DNA of 5,456 bases from Gammaproteobacteria bacterium. Its GTDB lineage: Bacteria > Pseudomonadota > Gammaproteobacteria > Pseudomonadales > Pseudohongiellaceae. The stretch covers positions 1-5,456 of the forward strand of contig DMJN01000315.1 in NCBI GenBank assembly GCA_003451715.1, written 5' to 3'. Positions 1-5,456 of the stretch are shown in pieces. Each line of letters opens with the position of its first letter. Within the stretch, counting starts at the first letter, position 1. Below the pieces are notes generated by a model. That model was not told the origin of the DNA and did no database searches. It saw only the letters and a list, made by a program, of their open reading frames with translations. The translations under genes and the position numbers were made by a program.

Positions 1-294
1 ACAATTGCCTGTGCTGCAATCTACCCGATTTCCGAAGACAGTGGCGAGGTCGCCTGTATCGCCATTGATCCTCGATACTACAACAAGGGTTATGGAGATC
101 AATTGCTATCCAGCCTGGAAACAACGGCACGAGAGAAAAATTTGAACAAGCTATTCGTCTTAACCACGGTAGCGGCCCATTGGTTCCTGGAGAGAGGATT
201 TGTAGAAACGGATGTTTCTGAATTGCCTGAAGGTCGCAAGCAACTCTATAACTACCAGAGAAAGTCCAAGGTGCTGCAAAAGATTCTCGATTAA
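1..294 (+). CDS. argA: N-acetylglutamate synthase ArgA, C-terminal part (5' end outside window)
   Basis: Only the last 97 codons are present, open from base 1 to the TAA stop. ArgA acetylates glutamate from acetyl-CoA, the first step of arginine biosynthesis in the cytoplasm. In enteric-type enzymes an inactive, arginine-binding amino acid kinase domain precedes a C-terminal GNAT domain; only the GNAT part is visible. It shows the acetyl-CoA-binding stretch IDPRYYNKGYGDQLL (visible residues 22-36), then KLFVLTT, HWFLERGF (60-67) and the ending LYNYQRKSKVL (82-92). These last blocks closely match the E. coli ArgA C-terminus as I remember it. The gene converges on folA, and its stop codon overlaps the first bases of the 13-bp inverted repeat. 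A plain single-domain GNAT is unlikely given the NYQRKSKVL ending. Feedback inhibition by arginine is family knowledge and cannot be checked here. Confidence 0.93.
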   Translation, partial: TIACAAIYPISEDSGEVACIAIDPRYYNKGYGDQLLSSLETTAREKNLNKLFVLTTVAAHWFLERGFVETDVSELPEGRKQLYNYQRKSKVLQKILD

Positions 295-336
295 TCAATG
301 GGGTCAGAGAATCAAGTATCCCCGACCCCATTGATT
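293..336. terminator. 13-bp perfect inverted repeat at the argA/folA junction; probable bidirectional terminator, REP-like
   Basis: AATCAATGGGGTC (293-305) and its exact complement GACCCCATTGATT (324-336) flank an 18-base loop. The left arm starts in the argA stop codon. The right arm lies inside folA and encodes four of its final codons. Position between two convergent stops and a GC-rich inner stem fit a terminator read from both sides. The plus-strand side is followed by a short T-rich run (CTTT, 337-340); neither side has a strong U-tract, so efficiency is uncertain. The GGGGTCAGAGA core resembles, from memory, repeats that occur in many copies in some proteobacterial genomes next to IS200-like (RAYT) transposases. 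That resemblance is not verified. Confidence 0.6.
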
Positions 337-833
337 CTTTCCAGTAAGCAGATGCTGTAATCGTAGGGATTGGTATCGCTTTTCTGAAACTCCTGGCGTG
401 AAATTTCCCGCCACTGGCTCTGGTCGAATTCAGCCAGATAAGTATCCCCTTCTACGTCAGCATGTACCCGTGTCAGGTGAAACCGCTGAGCCATCGGCAG
501 GGCAGTCTGATATAAACCGGCGCCGCCGATAATAAAGGCTTCCTCGGAACCATCAATTTCGGAAATACTTTCGGCCAGGCTCAGCGCTTCCTCGAGCGAA
601 TGTACAACCCTCACACCCTCGGCCAGATAATCAGGATTAGCTGTGACGACAATATTGGTACGCCCTGGCAACACGCGTCCGATCGATTCCCAGGTCTTGC
701 GCCCCATGATTATGCAATTGCCCATGGTGACACGCTTGAAATACTTCAAATCCTCAGCTAAGTGCCAGGGTAAGTTGTTATTTCGACCGATAACCCGGTT
801 ATCTGCCATGGCACAGATTAGTGCTAGTTTCAT
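312..833 (-). CDS. folA: Dihydrofolate reductase FolA
   Basis: A 173-residue type I dihydrofolate reductase. It reduces dihydrofolate to tetrahydrofolate with NADPH in the cytoplasm and is the target of trimethoprim. Conserved blocks run the full length: ALICAMADNRVIGRNNNLPWHL (residues 4-25, split as ALICAMADNRVIG and NNNLPWHL), the catalytic acid D28 in AEDLKYFK, GRKTWESIG and LPGR (44-58) for NADPH, IIGGAGLY (101-108), and VEGDTYL (127-133). E. coli FolA has 159 residues and ends in LERR. Here LLER falls at 163-166 and seven more residues, INGVGDT, follow; the codons for INGV lie in the inverted repeat at the gene end. The ATG gives the standard MKLALI start, with only a weak Shine-Dalgarno (GAG) upstream. 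It lies 33 bases after thyA and is probably cotranscribed with lgt and thyA. ThyA makes the dihydrofolate that FolA recycles. Confidence 0.97.
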   Translation of the reverse strand: MKLALICAMADNRVIGRNNNLPWHLAEDLKYFKRVTMGNCIIMGRKTWESIGRVLPGRTNIVVTANPDYLAEGVRVVHSLEEALSLAESISEIDGSEEAFIIGGAGLYQTALPMAQRFHLTRVHADVEGDTYLAEFDQSQWREISRQEFQKSDTNPYDYSICLLERINGVGDT

Positions 834-866
834 CGCGGTGAACTCGTTGTATTTTCGGTGCTTACT

Positions 867-1718
867 CTAAACGGAAAACGGGTAAACGATCGGGTCATGG
901 TGTTGGTAACCTTCCACTGAGAAATCATCAAGCGTCACCCAGGTTTCGATGTCTTTGAGAGTTCTAATATCGGGATTGATTTGTAAACGCGGTGGATCGA
1001 AAGGATCCCGTTTCAACTGAACCGTTCTCATTAACTCAAGCTGGTCTTCATAGATGTGTGCATTGACGATCTTGTGGTAGGCGATACCCGGTGTCTTGCC
1101 TGTAATCTGAGCCATCAGAGCAAGCAGAGTGAATACCTGTATTTGATTGAAATTCAATCCCAACGGTACATCACAGGAGCGTTGATAACTACTCAGATAA
1201 AGCGTATCCCCCAGCAGCGAAAATGTATGAGTGTGCATGCAGGGGCGCAGGCAACCCAGTTCAAATTCTCCCGGATTGTAAAACGTCAAAATTTCGCCCC
1301 TGTCATCGATGCCCTGATCTAAGTTCTCTACAATCTTGCTGAGCTGATCCAGGGTGCTGCCATCGGCTTTTCGCCAGCTACGGCCCTGCACTCCATAAAC
1401 ACGCCCCATATCATCTGTGCCTCGACGCACCGGGTTGTTCAGCCAATCTTCATTCTGATTGGCATTGGCATCCCAGGATTTGGTGCCGAGGTTGCGAAAT
1501 TCTGCCGCATTGTCGTAGCCACGCAGGTAGCCTAGCAGTTCTGCTATTGCAGCCTTCCAGAAGCTCTTACGGGTAGTGATGATAGGAAACTGGTTTGCAG
1601 CAACATCGTAGGAAAGATCTGCATTAATCACGGTTAGACACTTTTTACCGGTTCGCTTGTTTTCGACCCAGACTCCCTGGTCAATGATGCGCTGGCAAAG
1701 AACTAAGTATTGCTGCAT
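867..1718 (-). CDS. thyA: Thymidylate synthase ThyA, long (283-residue) variant
   Basis: ThyA methylates dUMP to dTMP using methylene-tetrahydrofolate, producing dihydrofolate. The nucleophile C160 is in [20 protein letters not shown] (178-191) holds the dUMP-binding Arg, Ser-Cys-Asp and Asn, and NAHIYEDQ (219-226) carries the conserved His and Tyr. The N-terminal ERTG-like loop is KRTGKK (21-26). The protein is about 19 residues longer than E. coli ThyA. Much of the excess is a segment after WDANAN (82-87) that runs to the RVYG block. The E. coli double Arg that reaches the partner's dUMP phosphate appears as DRG (139-141), so only one Arg remains. From memory, Vibrio/Shewanella-type ThyA shares these traits. 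The frame stays open upstream to 1988 inside lgt, but [10 protein letters not shown] matches the family N-terminus. AAAGGA (1731-1736 on the complement) gives a ribosome site 12 bases before this ATG. The gene starts 26 bases after the lgt stop. Confidence 0.96.
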   Translation of the reverse strand: MQQYLVLCQRIIDQGVWVENKRTGKKCLTVINADLSYDVAANQFPIITTRKSFWKAAIAELLGYLRGYDNAAEFRNLGTKSWDANANQNEDWLNNPVRRGTDDMGRVYGVQGRSWRKADGSTLDQLSKIVENLDQGIDDRGEILTFYNPGEFELGCLRPCMHTHTFSLLGDTLYLSSYQRSCDVPLGLNFNQIQVFTLLALMAQITGKTPGIAYHKIVNAHIYEDQLELMRTVQLKRDPFDPPRLQINPDIRTLKDIETWVTLDDFSVEGYQHHDPIVYPFSV

Positions 1719-1744
1719 TGGCTGGAATGGTCCTTTATGAACGA

Positions 1745-2542
1745 TTAAGAGGCAGTCAACGGCCGAGGTTTGTTGTATGCCAGATACAACAGAAGTGCGC
1801 CTGCCAGAATCATCGGCGCCGAGAGTAATTGTCCCATCGTCAACCATTCCATGGCAATAAAGCCTATTTGTTGGTCGGGCTGCCGAAAGAATTCGACAAA
1901 AAAGCGGAATGAGCCATAGCCTAAACCAAAGACTCCGGATACTGCCAGGCGTGGCCGGTGAGTCGAAGAGTACCACCAGAGAATACAAAACAGGACTACG
2001 CCTTCCAGAGCGAACTCATATAACTGTGAGGCATGTCGGGACAACTGATCCACATGTGGAAATACCATCCCCCAGGCAACATCCGTTGGACGCCCCCAGA
2101 GTTCACCGCCAATGAAATTTCCCAGCCGGCCTGCTCCCAGACCGAACGGCACAAACGGCGCGATAAAGTCGGCCGTCTCCCAAAATCCCTTACCGATACT
2201 CCTGGAGAAAAAGTAGAGCGCTACCAGGACTCCCAGCAGCCCTCCATGAAATGACATCCCGCCTTCCCAAACTCGAAATAACCACAAGGGATCACCCAGA
2301 AATCGGTCGAAGTTGTAGAAGAAGACTGATCCCATGCGGCCACCAAGCACGACACCGAGTGCGCCGTAAAACACCAAATCAGAAATCTGCTCGCTGCTCC
2401 ATTGCTCCGGTACTTTCTTCTGGCGGTAAGATGCCAGCGCCCAGGCACCACCGAAGGCGATAAGGTACATGATTCCATACCAGTGAATACTGATGGGCCC
2501 GAGGGAGAACGCAATGGGGTTAAACTCAGGAAACGTTAGCAT
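1745..2542 (-). CDS. lgt: Phosphatidylglycerol-prolipoprotein diacylglyceryl transferase Lgt
   Basis: A 265-residue polytopic inner-membrane enzyme that transfers diacylglyceryl from phosphatidylglycerol to the lipobox cysteine of prolipoproteins, the first step of lipoprotein maturation. Hydrophobic segments lie roughly at 18-38, 55-76, 97-113, 123-137, 178-191, 200-218 and 233-256, matching the seven-helix family topology. Residues equivalent to E. coli's essential ones are present: Y22, H99 in FHGGLLG, R139 and N142 in GRLGNF, G150 in LWGR, Y209 and R213 in GYGSFRF. The Lgt signature normally reads GNFINGE; here it is GNFIGGE (141-147), an Asn-to-Gly change confirmed in the codons. The protein is shorter than E. 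coli Lgt (about 291 residues), mainly between the two arginine motifs. The ATG gives the usual short lead before the first helix; no strong Shine-Dalgarno is visible. It is the first gene of the lgt-thyA-folA cluster and diverges from the NRDE gene. Confidence 0.97.
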   Translation of the reverse strand: MLTFPEFNPIAFSLGPISIHWYGIMYLIAFGGAWALASYRQKKVPEQWSSEQISDLVFYGALGVVLGGRMGSVFFYNFDRFLGDPLWLFRVWEGGMSFHGGLLGVLVALYFFSRSIGKGFWETADFIAPFVPFGLGAGRLGNFIGGELWGRPTDVAWGMVFPHVDQLSRHASQLYEFALEGVVLFCILWWYSSTHRPRLAVSGVFGLGYGSFRFFVEFFRQPDQQIGFIAMEWLTMGQLLSAPMILAGALLLYLAYNKPRPLTAS

Positions 2543-2585
2543 TGGTCAGTGAACACTGTAGGCTTATCCGGTTCTAGGAACTATC

Positions 2586-2602
2586 ACTTCCGAAGTATAG
2601 CA
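2586..2602 (-). promoter_or_regulatory. Candidate extended -10 promoter for lgt-thyA-folA, with overlapping short palindrome
   Basis: On the minus strand the sequence TGCTATACT (complement of 2594-2602) has a TATACT -10 with a TGn extension, the extended -10 form that needs little -35 sequence. No good -35 hexamer lies 16-18 bases upstream. Transcription would start near 2587 and leave a leader of about 45 bases before lgt. The perfect 11-base palindrome ACTTCCGAAGT (2586-2596) overlaps the -10 and the likely start site. The rest of the 2543-2746 divergent region shows no further convincing signal. Confidence 0.35.
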
Positions 2603-2746
2603 AGTTTAAGCAAAGCAAACGCACCCAAGTAAGCGCAGGCTGGTTCTTGACAGCTTGCCCGATTGTCTGCGACTCTGCGCCCTGGTTTTCGGCAGGCCAG
2701 GAAACTTCGGATACATTCAAAGAGACAGAGACTTTTCTATCCCCCT

Positions 2747-3538
2747 ATGTGCCTTATTATCTTCGCTCACCAGGCTGAGTCCCGTTATCCATTGGTACTG
2801 GCAGCGAATCGTGATGAATTCTTTGCAAGACCAACTGAGCAGGCCGACTTCTGGCAAGTTCAGCCCAATCAATCCAACGCGCAACAGATACTCGCCGGTC
2901 GGGATCTTCTTGCTGGCGGAACCTGGCTTGGCATTACACGCGGCGGTCGCTTCGCAGCGGTCACCAACATTCGTGACCCATCCCAACCGGAACAGAAATC
3001 TCGCTCTCGAGGCGAACTGACCCGGGAATTCCTGGCCAGTACCCAATCGCCTCAAGAGTACGGTGAATCACTGGTTCAACATTTCAGCGAATTCGCAGGA
3101 TTCAACCTGTTGATCGGAGACGGCGAATCGCTTTACTACGCCAACAACTTCGAACACGTAGTGTGGCGGCTTGAGCCAGGAATCTATGGCTTGTCGAATG
3201 GGCTGCTCAACACTCCCTGGCCCAAGGTCGAGCGGGGTAAAGAGCGGCTAAAGGAAATTCTCGGTTCCAATCAGAGCATTAACACGGATACGCTCATCGA
3301 ATTGATGGCGGACCGGGAGCAGGCAAGCAATGATGAGTTACCAGACACAAGTGTACCAGTCGAACTGGAAAAATCCTTGTCATCTGCCTTCATCCTGAAC
3401 CAGGAAAGACTCTATGGTACGCGCTGTTCTACAGCGATCATAATCGATACGGAAGGCGAGACTCGCTTCAGCGAACAAAACTACGATTCATTTGGTGAAA
3501 CTGCAGAACAGCATACTTACAAACTTACGCTTGCTTGA
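2747..3538 (+). CDS. NRDE (TANGO2-like) family protein
   Basis: A 263-residue protein of the NRDE family, named for its conserved Asn-Arg-Asp-Glu and related to eukaryotic TANGO2. It begins MCLIIFAH, and the invariant Cys2 would become the N-terminal residue after Met removal, as in Ntn-hydrolase-like folds. NRDE is at 21-24 (LAANRDEFFARPT), followed by GRDLLAGGTWLG (51-62), AAVTNIRDP (70-78), GLSNGLLNTPWPK, and near the end YGTRCSTAI. Motif order and length fit the family. The reaction is not established. The human homologue has been tied to secretion, heme and lipid handling, and that need not apply in bacteria. The frame is open further upstream to 2663, but the family starts at this Met-Cys, which fixes the start. 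The ribosome site is weak (AGAGAC repeats further upstream). It has no signal peptide and is probably cytoplasmic. It is transcribed away from lgt. Confidence 0.93.
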   Translation: MCLIIFAHQAESRYPLVLAANRDEFFARPTEQADFWQVQPNQSNAQQILAGRDLLAGGTWLGITRGGRFAAVTNIRDPSQPEQKSRSRGELTREFLASTQSPQEYGESLVQHFSEFAGFNLLIGDGESLYYANNFEHVVWRLEPGIYGLSNGLLNTPWPKVERGKERLKEILGSNQSINTDTLIELMADREQASNDELPDTSVPVELEKSLSSAFILNQERLYGTRCSTAIIIDTEGETRFSEQNYDSFGETAEQHTYKLTLA

Positions 3539-3843
3539 GTGCTCTTTGCTGAGAATCCTGTCATGTAGGTACCAAAAAACTTCGCTGTTTCCGAACAGGA
3601 CCGCATCACTAGTTTCGATTTTAGCGCCCTACTGGATTACAATACTGCCAATCGTGATGAAGAGAACAGCCCCGCTGCTTGAATGGATCCACCCTAAGGA
3701 TCCCGCTTAGGACAAAGAGTTGAAGGGGCGTTTGTTTACCGAAAGACCAATTGCTCATGAGTAAGTCAGGCCTTGATCTTTGCAAGATGAAACAATCCGG
3801 ATTTCCAACGGTCCAAGAACTTTCTTAACCAGAAGCACCAGAA
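3539..3843 (+). other. 305-base stretch with no convincing gene
   Basis: This lies between the NRDE stop and the carbonic anhydrase start. A 72-codon frame (3492-3710) overlaps the NRDE 3' end and has a composition unlike a folded protein, so it is not called. A 37-codon open stretch at 3569-3682 is in the same frame as the NRDE gene, reads VPKNFAVSEQDR then a second block ending ANRDEENSPAA, and has no start codon; TAG precedes it. A minus-strand frame of about 45 codons starting near 3760 matches nothing I know. Small stems occur at 3693-3711 (CCTAAG/CTTAGG) and 3776-3788 (ATCTT/AAGAT), neither with a T-run. AATCCGGATT (3794-3803) is a 10-base palindrome. I see no clear promoter for the carbonic anhydrase gene. 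Confidence 0.5.
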
Positions 3844-4452
3844 ATGATGATTAGCGCCGATGCTGCACTGTTGCGACTAAAAGAAGGCAACCAACGATTT
3901 CGTACCGGAGACATGGCTGTCATGCGGACAAATGCCAACGGTCCGCCGGAATCGGTACAACCACAGGCACCCTTCGCCATTGTACTTGGTTGCTCCGATT
4001 CTCGGGTACCTACCGAGCTGATTTTTGGTCAGGGCCTGGGAGATTTATTTGTGATTCGCGTAGTAGGCAATGTAGTCGCTCCATCCCAAATTGGCAGCGT
4101 GGAGTTTGCCGCTGAGAAATTTGGCACACGATTGGTTGTAGTTTTGGGTCATAGTATGTGTGGTGCTGTACAGGCGACTTTAGATCAACTCAAGCAACAT
4201 ACCGATAAGCGCTCACCACATCTGCGTGCCATAGTCGATCGCATACGGCCAGGCATTGAACCTTTGTTGAAATCCGCTGAAGAAATGACAGAAGATGAAT
4301 TACTTGAGAGCGCAGTCCGGGCAAATATCGACGCGGCCGTCGACAAACTTTGCTCAGGATCGGAAATTATTGAATCCCTGGTTCAACAGCAGGGATTCAG
4401 GGTAATTGGTGCCAAGTATCATCTCGAGAGTGGTAAGGTAGAATTCTTTTAG
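3844..4452 (+). CDS. Beta-class carbonic anhydrase
   Basis: A 202-residue zinc enzyme interconverting carbon dioxide and bicarbonate. The beta-class signature is complete: C50, D52 and R54 in GCSDSRVP, and H103 and C106 in GHSMCGAV. C50, H103 and C106 bind zinc, and the D52-R54 pair is the catalytic dyad. Between them are IFGQGLGDLFVIRVVGN (60-76) and GSVEFAAE, typical of the family, and the C-terminal strand VIGAKYHLESGKV. Length is usual for the compact bacterial form. No signal peptide is seen, so it is probably cytoplasmic, supplying bicarbonate for carboxylations or aiding pH and CO2 balance. Two ATG codons stand in tandem at the start, with AGAAG 10 bases upstream as a weak ribosome site; the second ATG is equally possible. 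It stands 305 bases after the NRDE gene and 70 before the GNAT gene, so cotranscription with the latter is possible. It cannot be assigned to can or cynT by sequence alone. Confidence 0.95.
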   Translation: MMISADAALLRLKEGNQRFRTGDMAVMRTNANGPPESVQPQAPFAIVLGCSDSRVPTELIFGQGLGDLFVIRVVGNVVAPSQIGSVEFAAEKFGTRLVVVLGHSMCGAVQATLDQLKQHTDKRSPHLRAIVDRIRPGIEPLLKSAEEMTEDELLESAVRANIDAAVDKLCSGSEIIESLVQQQGFRVIGAKYHLESGKVEFF

Positions 4453-4473
4453 AGGTTTTCTCGCCAGCTATTT

Positions 4474-4515
4474 GACCACTCTTACTCACAGCGCGACCAC
4501 TCTTGCTTATAGCCA
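4474..4515 (+). repeat. Two imperfect 21-bp direct repeats upstream of the GNAT gene
   Basis: Unit 1 (4474-4494) and unit 2 (4495-4515) are directly adjacent. Both begin GACCACTCTT and match at 16 of 21 positions. The spacing of 21 bases is two helical turns, which would put equivalent bases on the same DNA face. They fill most of the 70-base gap between the carbonic anhydrase stop and the GNAT ATG. The period is also a whole number of codons, so if translation began at TTG (4472) they would encode two similar heptads. Which of these matters, if either, cannot be told from the sequence. Confidence 0.6.
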
Positions 4516-4522
4516 GACAATC

Positions 4523-5080
4523 ATGTCCAAAATCCATCAACTCGAAACTGCACGTCTCAGCTTAAGACAGTGGCAAGATCGCGACCTGGATGGCTTTGCC
4601 AAGATGAATACCGACGAAGAAGTCATGCGATACTTTCCCTCCACTCTAAGCAGGAGCCAATCCAAAACTGCAATCGAAAAGTACAGCACTTTGATAGCGA
4701 AAAAGGGTTGGGGATTCTGGGCAGCAGAGAGTAGAGAGAATGCCAGCTTCATTGGAGTTGTGGGCCTGCATTACATCGATGATCTGCCCATCGTAAACTG
4801 CGTGGAGGTTGGATGGCGCCTGGCACGCCCATACTGGGGCATGGGCTATGCCACGGAAGCTGCAAGCCGATGTCTCGAATTTGCCTTTGGCGAATTGCAA
4901 CTGGATGAGGTGGTGGCCATTACCTCAATTAACAATAAAAAATCACGCGCGGTAATGGAGAGGCTGGGAATGTTGAACAGTGGGAATAATTTTCTTCATC
5001 CGAGAGTTTCAGCCGAGTCAGGTATTCAGGAACACGTGCTTTACAGGATTACACCAGAGCAGTTTTATAATCGTGGCTGA
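4523..5080 (+). CDS. GNAT family N-acetyltransferase (RimJ/RimL-like)
   Basis: A 185-residue single-domain acetyltransferase of the Acetyltransf_3 type. It opens with LETARLSLRQW (8-17), then VMRYFP (34-39), FIGVVGLHY (77-84), VEVGWRL (94-100), and the acetyl-CoA pyrophosphate loop ARPYWGMGYATEA (101-113). VAITSINNKKSRAVMERLGM (131-150) and a final EHVLYRI strand (170-176) complete the fold. Such proteins transfer acetyl groups from acetyl-CoA to amines on proteins, amino acids or small molecules; the substrate here is unknown. The frame reaches back to a TTG at 4472, but that lead consists of the 21-bp repeats and the family motif normally starts within about ten residues of the Met, so the ATG was chosen. 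Neither start has a good ribosome site. The gene follows the carbonic anhydrase gene and converges on ptsP, with 15 bases between stops and no clear terminator. Confidence 0.9.
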   Translation: MSKIHQLETARLSLRQWQDRDLDGFAKMNTDEEVMRYFPSTLSRSQSKTAIEKYSTLIAKKGWGFWAAESRENASFIGVVGLHYIDDLPIVNCVEVGWRLARPYWGMGYATEAASRCLEFAFGELQLDEVVAITSINNKKSRAVMERLGMLNSGNNFLHPRVSAESGIQEHVLYRITPEQFYNRG

Positions 5081-5095
5081 AGGATCCGCTCAAGC

Positions 5096-5456
5096 TCAGT
5101 TGGTTCTGGAAGAACGAAGCAGTCTGTCTACACCCGCGTTGTAGAGTGTCAGATCCACCGCGCTGCGAATCATCTGTGCATCTTCCATCTGCATCACCTG
5201 GTCGAGCAGATCTTGCGCTGCTTCCAGGCTGACACTGCGAATTACCGATTTTACTTTCAACAAAGTGGCGGCATTCATTGACAGGATGTCAAACCCCATA
5301 GCCATCAACAAGACAGCCGCTCCCGGATCCCCGGCCATCTCACCACAGATGCTTACCTGCTTATGTTCTTTTTGTGCCTGCGACACCACATGATACAGTG
5401 CGCTCAGCACTGCCGGATGAAAAGCGCTATATAGGTTGGCTACTCGCGGATTGTTC
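5096..5456 (-). CDS. ptsP: Phosphoenolpyruvate-protein phosphotransferase PtsP (enzyme I-Ntr), C-terminal part
   Basis: The last 119 codons are visible, read from the window edge to TGA; the 5' part lies beyond 5456. The stretch begins NNPRVANLYSAFHPAVL, continues VSICGEMAGDPGAAVLLMAMG with the active-site Cys of the PEP-utilising C-terminal domain, then FDILSMNAATLLKVK, and ends in a helical tail. This is the PEP-binding barrel end of enzyme I proteins. PtsP phosphorylates NPr (PtsO), which passes the phosphate to PtsN, a regulatory chain linked to nitrogen and potassium control. It usually also carries an N-terminal GAF domain that senses glutamine, not visible here. The sugar-system enzyme I (PtsI) is the alternative, but the motif wording and the lgt-thyA-folA neighbourhood, which in several gammaproteobacteria lies close to ptsP, favour PtsP. 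Confidence 0.9.
   Translation of the reverse strand, partial: NNPRVANLYSAFHPAVLSALYHVVSQAQKEHKQVSICGEMAGDPGAAVLLMAMGFDILSMNAATLLKVKSVIRSVSLEAAQDLLDQVMQMEDAQMIRSAVDLTLYNAGVDRLLRSSRTN

Noticed and set aside
1719..1988. In-frame upstream extension of thyA (open to ATG at 1988)
   Set aside because: It lies inside lgt in another frame, the extra residues resemble no ThyA, and the family N-terminus [10 protein letters not shown] with a ribosome site sits at 1718.
2647..2652. TTGACA, a perfect -35 hexamer upstream of the NRDE gene
   Set aside because: No sequence resembling a -10 lies 15-19 bases downstream; a 6-base match alone is expected by chance.
2663..2746. Earlier start for the NRDE gene
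   Set aside because: It uses a TTG, adds 28 residues not typical of the family, and would bury the Cys2 that defines the N-terminus.
3492..3710. 72-codon plus-strand frame across the NRDE end
   Set aside because: It overlaps a strong gene in another frame, has no ribosome site, and its sequence is not recognisable.
3693..3711. CCTAAG/CTTAGG stem as a terminator
   Set aside because: The stem is only 6 bp, no T-run follows on either strand, and it lies about 150 bases after the NRDE stop.
3794..3803. Perfect 10-base palindrome AATCCGGATT upstream of the carbonic anhydrase gene
   Set aside because: Around five 10-base palindromes are expected by chance in a window of this length, and no promoter is visible beside it.
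5103..5115. GTTCT/AGAAC hairpin at the GNAT/ptsP junction
   Set aside because: The stem is 5 bp, lies inside the ptsP coding end, and has no T-run, so it does not support a terminator call.

Overview
The window looks like an ordinary chromosomal segment of a gammaproteobacterium. The evidence is the lgt-thyA-folA gene order on the minus strand, a ptsP 3' end nearby, an argA of the fused enteric/Pseudomonas type, and a 283-residue ThyA of the kind I recall from Vibrio/Shewanella/Alteromonas-like genomes rather than the 264-residue E. coli type. Base composition is moderate and similar throughout. I cannot fix the family or genus from the sequence alone; a marine lineage is plausible but inferred.

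Layout. Bases 1-294 are the 3' end of argA (plus strand). It converges on folA, and the two stops are only 17 bases apart. A perfect 13-bp inverted repeat (293-336) sits on both gene ends. From about 2600 down to 312, the minus strand carries a compact probable operon lgt-thyA-folA with gaps of 26 and 33 bases. A 204-base divergent region (2543-2746) separates lgt from an NRDE/TANGO2-family gene on the plus strand (2747-3538). A 305-base stretch without a convincing gene follows (3539-3843). Next come a beta-carbonic anhydrase gene (3844-4452) and a GNAT acetyltransferase gene (4523-5080), both plus strand. The window ends inside ptsP (minus strand), which converges on the GNAT gene with a 15-base gap.

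How the genes relate. ThyA and FolA are a functional pair: ThyA oxidises methylene-tetrahydrofolate to dihydrofolate while making dTMP, and FolA reduces it back. Lgt attaches diacylglyceryl to prolipoproteins at the inner membrane and shares the transcript by conserved synteny, not by pathway. PtsP is enzyme I of the nitrogen-related phosphotransferase system. The three plus-strand genes between lgt and ptsP look like a variable cargo at this locus and show no obvious shared pathway.

I found no mobile element, CRISPR array, RNA gene or novel multi-gene system. The points worth a second look are small: the palindrome that appears to supply FolA's last residues, the divergent active site of ThyA, a substitution in the Lgt signature, a 21-bp direct repeat before the GNAT gene, and a start-less open stretch after the NRDE gene.
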